Below, one piece after another: positions 6,464 through 10,418 of a stretch of 10,418 nucleotides of DNA (position 1 is the first letter of the stretch; each line of letters starts with the position of its first letter). This stretch comes from Candidatus Zixiibacteriota bacterium (GTDB taxonomy: Bacteria; Zixibacteria; MSB-5A5; GN15; FEB-12): assembly GCA_022570975.1 (NCBI GenBank), contig JACZYS010000071.1, positions 1 to 10,418 of the forward strand. The letters run 5' to 3'. A program made the translations under genes and the position numbers. The notes beneath the pieces are model-generated. The model worked only from the letters and a program-made list of their open reading frames with translations. It had not been told where the DNA came from and searched no databases.

Positions 6464-6697
6464 TTAATCTTCCAAAATTTCCAGAACGGCTCGTTTGCCC
6501 TGCCTGGCAGAGCAGGCCGACAAAAGAGTTCTGATAGATTTTGCAGTATTCCCATGTTTTCCAATAACTTTACCCAAATCTTCCTGGGCTACTTTCAGTT
6601 CATACACAGTTGTCTTTGTTCCTTCAATCTCAGTAACACTCACCTGGTCAGGATTGTCAACAAGAGCGCGAACAATGTAGTCAATAAATTCTTTCAT
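6464..6697 (-). CDS. khpA: KH-domain RNA-binding protein KhpA
   Basis: The 77-residue protein is a single KH domain, formerly the YlqC type. In Gram-positive bacteria it pairs with KhpB and binds many transcripts and small RNAs. The N-terminus MKEFIDYIVRALVDNPDQV matches the family, and the RNA-binding loop is VIGKHGNTAKSIRTLL, containing the GxxG signature as GKHG. The frame extends upstream to a TTG at 6718, but the ATG at 6697 has AGGAAG (6704-6709) six bases before it and gives the family's normal start. It lies between rpsP and rimM, its usual position in many lineages outside the gammaproteobacteria. Confidence 0.93.
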   Translation of the reverse strand: MKEFIDYIVRALVDNPDQVSVTEIEGTKTTVYELKVAQEDLGKVIGKHGNTAKSIRTLLSACSARQGKRAVLEILED

Positions 6698-6703
6698 GAC
6701 ATT

Positions 6704-6709
6704 CTTCCT
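6704..6709 (-). promoter_or_regulatory. Ribosome binding site that fixes the khpA start
   Basis: AGGAAG on the minus strand lies six bases before the ATG at 6697 and lies downstream of the alternative TTG at 6718, so it supports the shorter KhpA. Confidence 0.7.
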
Positions 6710-6775
6710 TTCTGTCAAACCATTTCAAGTTGAAGCGGAGTCAGTTATACCTTTCTCAATGGGAATACCTATTTC

Positions 6776-7351
6776 TTATTCGGTTTTATCTTCAGCAGCA
6801 CTTGCCGCATCTTCCTCAGGGGCATCTTCGGCCAGTGCGTCTTTTGTCGTGGCTGCTTCTTTAGCAGCTTTTGCTTTATCTTCCTTAGGTGCGTCTTCAA
6901 CCGGTGCATCTTTGACTTCGGCTGCTTCTTCAGCAGCCTTTGCTTTTTCTGCGGCTTCGGACTCTTTTGCTTCTTTTTCAGCTTTAGCTGTTTCTATTGC
7001 AAGAGCCGCTGCTTTCTTCATCTTCCGTGTTTTCTTTTTTCTTTCCGTGATTACGGTCCTAATCTCAACAGCTGAGATATCGGCACCTTTTTTGGCGCTA
7101 TGATATTTTTCCGTAAAGCCAACCTGTGTAAACAGTGAGGCGACTGTGTCAGAAGGTGTTGCACCCTGATTGAGCCAGTTTGTTATTTTCTCTTCTTTTA
7201 GATTCACCTGAGCCGGTACGGTAACCGGGTTATATGTTCCCAGAATTTCCAGGAACCTTCCGTCTCTTGCTCTTCTTGAATCAGCTGCAACAATTCTGTA
7301 GAAGGGGCGCTTTTTTGTTCCCATTCTCCTTAATCTGATATGTACTGCCAA
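6776..7351 (-). CDS. rpsP: 30S ribosomal protein S16 (bS16) with a long repetitive C-terminal tail
   Basis: bS16 is an early-assembling 30S protein, normally 80-100 residues. Here residues 1 to about 85 are the conserved core: MAVHIRLRRMGTKKRPFYRI, VAADSRRARDGRFLEILGTYNP, then WLNQGATPSDTVASLFTQVG. The product continues to 191 residues. After a basic ITERKKKTRKMKKAAALA stretch (101-118), the tail is almost entirely Ala, Glu, Lys and Asp and contains two 23-residue near-repeats (136-158 and 159-181). The start is a TTG at 7351, preceded by a perfect AGGAGG with 10 bases of spacing. No ATG fits the conserved N-terminus. It follows ffh by 24 bases. A gap of 78 bases to khpA shows no terminator. 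Confidence 0.96.
   Translation of the reverse strand: MAVHIRLRRMGTKKRPFYRIVAADSRRARDGRFLEILGTYNPVTVPAQVNLKEEKITNWLNQGATPSDTVASLFTQVGFTEKYHSAKKGADISAVEIRTVITERKKKTRKMKKAAALAIETAKAEKEAKESEAAEKAKAAEEAAEVKDAPVEDAPKEDKAKAAKEAATTKDALAEDAPEEDAASAAEDKTE
6809..6946 (-). repeat. Two tandem 69-bp repeats inside the rpsP tail
   Basis: Positions 6878-6946 and 6809-6877 are adjacent units of equal length. Base-by-base comparison by eye gives about 54 of 69 identical positions. They encode 23-residue units of the form KAKAA(E/K)EAA..KDA..EDAP(K/E)ED. The units are in frame, so the duplication lengthened the protein without breaking it. Confidence 0.85.
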
Positions 7352-7361
7352 AAAACTAAAT

Positions 7362-7367
7362 CCTCCT
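7362..7367 (-). promoter_or_regulatory. Perfect Shine-Dalgarno for the TTG start of rpsP
   Basis: AGGAGG on the minus strand is the strongest ribosome binding site in the window. It precedes a TTG start codon by 10 bases and decides the start of bS16. Confidence 0.8.
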
Positions 7368-7375
7368 TTTGAAGT

Positions 7376-8698
7376 CTATGAGAAACTAATCCCTTTGGGC
7401 ATTCCCTTAAACTTCAATTTACTCATATTATTAAACATTTTTTGCATTGTTTGAAACTGTTTCAGCAGTTGATTAACTGCCTGAACAGAGTTGCCGGAAC
7501 CGGTTGCAATTCTTTTTTTTCTGGAGCCGTCAATTAAACGCGGGTTCTGTCTTTCTTCTTTGGTCATTGACTGAATAATAGCCAGCATGCGGTTAACATC
7601 TTTCTCATCAACTTTAATCCCTTTAAGAGCTTTTCCCGCTCCCGGAATCATGCCCATAAGTGAGTCCAGTGGTCCCATTTTCTTTATTTGCACCATCTGC
7701 TCCAGGAAATCTTCGAAATCAAATTTTGATTTCATTATTTTTTCCTGAAGTTTTTTGGTCGTTTCCAAATCTAATGTTTTCTCCGCTTTTTCAACCAGAG
7801 AAACAATGTCACCCATGCCCAGGATGCGTGAAGCCAGACGTTCCGGATGAAAAACTTCCAGATCGGAGAGTTTTTCTCCTACTGAAGCAAGTTTTATTGG
7901 ACAGCCGGTTACCTGACGGATGGAAAGAGCTGCTCCGCCGCGAGCATCGCCGTCCAACTTGGATAAGACAACGCCGGTAATATTTATTTCCTGATTAAAT
8001 TTTTCTGAAATGTTAACCGCATCCTGGCCGGTCATGCTGTCGGCTACTAAAAGAAGCTCATCAGGGTTGGCTATTTTTTTTATCTCTTTTAATTCCTGCA
8101 TTAGCTCTTCATCTACATGAAGCCGTCCGGCTGTATCAATGATAACTAAATCAATAAAGTTTTTCCTGGCATATTCCAGAGCATCTTTACAGATTTCTTG
8201 TGGTTTTTTATTTTCAACAAAGAAATGTTCAACGGCAATTGAATCGGCCAGCACCTTAAGCTGTTTGACAGCGGCCGGGCGATATATATCGGCAGCTACC
8301 AAAAGCGGTTTTTTATTTTCACGTTTTGCTTTTAAAGCAAGTTTTCCGGCAAGAGTGGTTTTGCCTGAACCCTGTAATCCGCAAATCATATAAACTGTGG
8401 GTGATTTATCAATTGGTGCCAGAGGAGAGGAGTTACCACCGAGCAATTGTTTTAATTCATCGTAAACGATTTTTATTATCTGCTGTCCGGGGTCAATCGA
8501 TTTTGTTACCTCGGTACCTATTGCTTTTTCTTCTACAGATTTCACAAACTGACGGGCAACCTTGAAATTCACATCTGCCTCAAGCAGGGCCGAGCGCACC
8601 TCACGGAGTGAATCTTTTATGTTTTTTTCAGAGAGCTTGCCGGCACCGCGAAGCTTCTTAAAAACTATTTCCAATTTGTCAGATAAAGAATCAAACAT
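7376..8698 (-). CDS. ffh: Signal recognition particle protein Ffh (SRP54)
   Basis: Ffh is the GTPase of the signal recognition particle. With the 4.5S RNA it binds signal sequences of nascent membrane proteins and docks with FtsY. The 440-residue product has the N domain (residues 1-90, with the ALLEADVN motif at 37-44), the G domain with P-loop GLQGSGKTT (107-115), DIYRPAAV, DTAGRLHVDEEL (188-199), the SKLDGDARGGAALS block (246-259), and the M domain from about 310. The M domain carries GSGNSVQAVNQLLKQF followed by Met-rich helices (MQKMFNNM). The ATG at 8698 gives the standard MFDSLSDKLE start, but no good Shine-Dalgarno precedes it. The SRP RNA gene is not in the window. It is the first gene of the operon; its promoter must lie in 8699 to about 8950, but I could not define it. 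Confidence 0.98.
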   Translation of the reverse strand: MFDSLSDKLEIVFKKLRGAGKLSEKNIKDSLREVRSALLEADVNFKVARQFVKSVEEKAIGTEVTKSIDPGQQIIKIVYDELKQLLGGNSSPLAPIDKSPTVYMICGLQGSGKTTLAGKLALKAKRENKKPLLVAADIYRPAAVKQLKVLADSIAVEHFFVENKKPQEICKDALEYARKNFIDLVIIDTAGRLHVDEELMQELKEIKKIANPDELLLVADSMTGQDAVNISEKFNQEINITGVVLSKLDGDARGGAALSIRQVTGCPIKLASVGEKLSDLEVFHPERLASRILGMGDIVSLVEKAEKTLDLETTKKLQEKIMKSKFDFEDFLEQMVQIKKMGPLDSLMGMIPGAGKALKGIKVDEKDVNRMLAIIQSMTKEERQNPRLIDGSRKKRIATGSGNSVQAVNQLLKQFQTMQKMFNNMSKLKFKGMPKGISFS

Positions 8699-8956
8699 CT
8701 TTTAATTTATAAAACTCTTTCCTTACTCATTTTTGAGCGTAATTATTCTTTCATCTGAATTAGTTTCTGTTAACCAAAGCCTGCATAAGCAGTTACTCAT
8801 AAATTCAAGAGGCTTACCCAGAAACAAAAACAGCTTGTAAATATAGCATTATTGAGTTTTTTGGCAAGAAGTATATGTATTTATTATTAACAGCAACTTT
8901 GAAATCGCTGCATCCTAATTTGTTGTGAGACTTATGGTTGCAAACTCCGGTATTTC
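8699..8956. other. Intergenic region upstream of ffh without a convincing gene
   Basis: No ORF with a recognisable product, tRNA, SRP RNA or tmRNA signature was found. The ffh promoter is expected here on the minus strand. TTAACA (8768-8773) and a GAATAAT-like box (8742-8748) are present, but the 20-base spacing is too long to call. Confidence 0.4.
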
Positions 8957-9084
8957 TTATAAATGTTCTTTGAGCCACTTTTTTCGGAAAATGGCATTTT
9001 CTTGGAGCTTCCATCTTCTAAGCCGGCGTGCCATCCGCCTGAAATGACTTCATAACGGTGTGGAATATTATATTTCTTGAGAAC
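8957..9084 (-). pseudogene. Possible frameshifted 3' remnant of an alpha/beta-hydrolase-like gene
   Basis: Two adjacent frames read like one C-terminus. From 9084 to about 9022, one frame gives KYNIPHRYEVISGGWHAG, which resembles the strand and Gly-His segment near the catalytic histidine of esterase-type alpha/beta hydrolases. From about 9022 to the TAA at 8957-8959, a second frame gives RRWK and then QENAIFRKKWLKEHL, a plausible terminal helix. The total length is not a multiple of three, and a stop (TAA) lies just before the first part, so no intact gene exists. The family assignment comes from pattern memory alone and is weak. Confidence 0.3.
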
Positions 9085-9176
9085 TTAAATCGTTTTTTTA
9101 ACTGAATATGGGCAGCAGAGGGTTTGGAAAATTCAGTTTCTTTTTCTTGGTGAATTTAAATTGAATTTATATTGCG
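9085..9176. other. AT-rich intergenic stretch, nothing identified
   Basis: This lies between the hydrolase-like remnant and the receptor terminator. It may hold further degraded sequence, but every frame is broken and no motif is recognisable. Confidence 0.3.
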
Positions 9177-9208
9177 AAAATAAATGGGGCTGTTAACTTA
9201 ACAGCCCC
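9177..9208 (-). terminator. Intrinsic terminator of the TonB-dependent receptor gene
   Basis: GGGGCTGTTAA and TTAACAGCCCC (9186-9208) are perfect 11-base arms around a single C, so the real hairpin has a GC-rich lower stem and a small AT loop. On the minus strand it is followed by ATTTATTTT. It begins 22 bases beyond the receptor's stop codon. On the plus strand the hairpin is followed by AAAATAAAA, so termination is one-directional. Confidence 0.85.
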
Positions 9209-9230
9209 AAAATAAAATTATGGTCAAGTC

Positions 9231-10418
9231 CTAAAACGTTTGGGTTATTCTGGCAATGGTCAGTCTGCCCAATTTTGGCGCACCTACAAATTCAATGTGT
9301 TGTTCATCTAACAGATTTTGAACAGTTACCGTAAACCTTGTATTTTCAAGCAAGTCATAGCCAACGTTTAGATCAAAGACCCGGTACGAAGGAACATATG
9401 TTCCTACAAACGGTGATGACATTCTGAAACCGTCAATCCAGCGGAGTCTTCCATTAATGTTAAGACCTGTGCCCGGGCTGTAATAAGTGAAAGTGAGATT
9501 TGCCTTATGCTGGGGAGCGTTTAAGTCAATATCATTCGGCTGGTCAGCTGATTTTTCCCAGAAGATTTTTGATACCCACGAGTAGTTAGCACCAAATTCC
9601 CAATTCTGGTTAACGTGATAAGAAAAACCAAACTCGGCGCCAAAGAAATCAATGTCACCGAAATTTCGATAAGTCACCAAAATAGCATTGGGGTCAAACG
9701 CTTCATTCGGTGAAACTGTTCCAAACGGAATTGCTGCAGCTTGCCCGAACATACCGATTAATTCATCAACAGCAGAGCCATTGCCATTTCCACTAGCATC
9801 AATGACGTTTATGAGATATGCTGAATCTACAGGGTCAAGCCCTGCAACATTGGCTGCTATATCTCCTGTCAAGAAGCCAACCAAAGTAGCCGGATCCAAA
9901 AAGACGTTTGGGGTCTCAATTGTTAGCGGGCCAATAAAATCTTTCTTCTTGGTGTAATAGGCGTTGACAGTTAAAGCAAGACGCTTGTTTATAATACCTT
10001 TGTAACCCAGTTCTGCAGTCTGAGTAATAGTTGGGTCTATCTGCTTGATATCGGTAATGTCATTCATATCAAATGGAACAAAAGTCTGTAGGTCCGGATC
10101 AAATACCAAAAGCGAATTGTTAACACCAGAAACTGTGGGAGAGATCGAATTTTGAACGGCGGTCATCGTATTGGCAATCGTTGTGGGGTCTAGCCCCAGA
10201 GCTGTATCAGAGAGAGTTGCCAAAAGTCCTCCCAACACGGCTTGGCTTCCTACAAACCACATGGTATTTGTAAATGTTGGATTATTAAATGGTATGGAAC
10301 TATTGGAAGGATTAAACGGTGAGTAAAAATCTGGGCCTTCGGCACCTAAACTCCAATTGAAGCCAGTTTCAGGAACACCCTGAACTCTGATGTCAATTCC
10401 AATAGGAAAACCTAGTTG
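9231..10418 (-). CDS. TonB-dependent outer membrane receptor, C-terminal part (5' end outside the window)
   Basis: The frame is open to the right edge, so only the last 395 residues are seen; the apparent start at 10262 is an internal methionine. The visible part is the C-terminal portion of the outer-membrane beta-barrel. Alternating amphipathic strands (for example AELGYKGIINKRLALTVNAYY and GAEFGFSYHVNQNWEFGANY, each separated by long polar loops) lead to the family's closing pattern. That pattern is a YVPSYRVFDLNVGYDLLENTRF strand pair, VQNLLDEQHIEFVGAP, LGRL and a terminal aromatic ITQTF recognised by the BAM assembly machinery. One long loop (about visible residues 120-200) is rich in Asp, Gly and Ala. 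The plug domain and TonB box are missing from view, so the ligand cannot be inferred. A terminator follows the stop. Confidence 0.88.
   Translation of the reverse strand, partial: QLGFPIGIDIRVQGVPETGFNWSLGAEGPDFYSPFNPSNSSIPFNNPTFTNTMWFVGSQAVLGGLLATLSDTALGLDPTTIANTMTAVQNSISPTVSGVNNSLLVFDPDLQTFVPFDMNDITDIKQIDPTITQTAELGYKGIINKRLALTVNAYYTKKKDFIGPLTIETPNVFLDPATLVGFLTGDIAANVAGLDPVDSAYLINVIDASGNGNGSAVDELIGMFGQAAAIPFGTVSPNEAFDPNAILVTYRNFGDIDFFGAEFGFSYHVNQNWEFGANYSWVSKIFWEKSADQPNDIDLNAPQHKANLTFTYYSPGTGLNINGRLRWIDGFRMSSPFVGTYVPSYRVFDLNVGYDLLENTRFTVTVQNLLDEQHIEFVGAPKLGRLTIARITQTF

Noticed and set aside
6401..6733. Plus-strand ORFs opposite rimM and khpA
   Set aside because: They are antisense to two conserved genes and show no protein-like features.
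6696..7103. 135-residue plus-strand Ser/Ala-rich ORF opposite rpsP
   Set aside because: It is the antisense shadow of the repetitive bS16 tail; its composition is explained by the reverse complement of Glu/Ala/Lys codons.
8814..9014. 66-residue minus-strand ORF upstream of ffh
   Set aside because: It has no ribosome binding site or recognisable motif, an atypical composition, and overlaps the better hydrolase-like remnant in other frames.
8699..9230. SRP RNA, tRNA or other structured RNA in the gap before ffh
   Set aside because: I looked for the conserved 4.5S RNA loop, tRNA arms and a tmRNA end and saw none; only the receptor terminator hairpin is convincing.
10260..10262. ATG at 10262 as the start of the receptor
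   Set aside because: The frame continues without a stop to the window edge with barrel-like sequence, so this is an internal methionine.

Overview
The window is a moderately AT-rich stretch of chromosome from a Gram-negative bacterium. The outer membrane is shown by the C-terminal half of a TonB-dependent receptor at the right edge. Most of the window is housekeeping sequence. A minus-strand translation and secretion operon runs ffh, rpsP (bS16), khpA, rimM, trmD, rplS (bL19). KhpA inside this operon argues against a gammaproteobacterium, and the short IspG argues against Bacteroidetes, whose IspG carries an inserted domain. A candidate phylum of the FCB neighbourhood (for example Zixibacteria-like) would fit, but that is inference.

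Layout, left to right. 1-166: AT-rich leader. 167-1207 (+): secreted orphan protein. 1242-2336 (-): ispG, with a well-formed promoter and an operator-like palindrome at its 5' end. 2437-2844 (+): small membrane-anchored orphan, possibly starting earlier at 2395. 2834-3208 (-): yraN. 3201-3854 (-): rnhB. 3987-4607 (+): RsmD-type methyltransferase. 4637-5122: rplS. 5143-5910: trmD. 5928-6449: rimM. 6464-6697: khpA. 6776-7351: rpsP. 7376-8698: ffh. All six of these last genes are on the minus strand. 8699-9230: a gene-poor gap holding a degraded hydrolase-like 3' end and the terminator of the receptor gene. 9231-10418 (-): 3' part of the TonB-dependent receptor.

The ffh-to-rplS genes make the SRP GTPase, two ribosomal proteins, a 16S maturation factor, a tRNA m1G37 methyltransferase and a small RNA-binding protein. 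In many bacteria rnhB and yraN follow rplS directly. Here an oppositely oriented RsmD-like gene sits between them, and the rplS-operon terminator lies inside the last codons of that gene. I found no wholly new defence or mobile system. The points most worth a second look are the 69-bp tandem duplication in the bS16 tail, the APPQY motif of the methyltransferase with the terminator overlapping its end, the palindrome at ispG, and the frameshifted remnant upstream of ffh.
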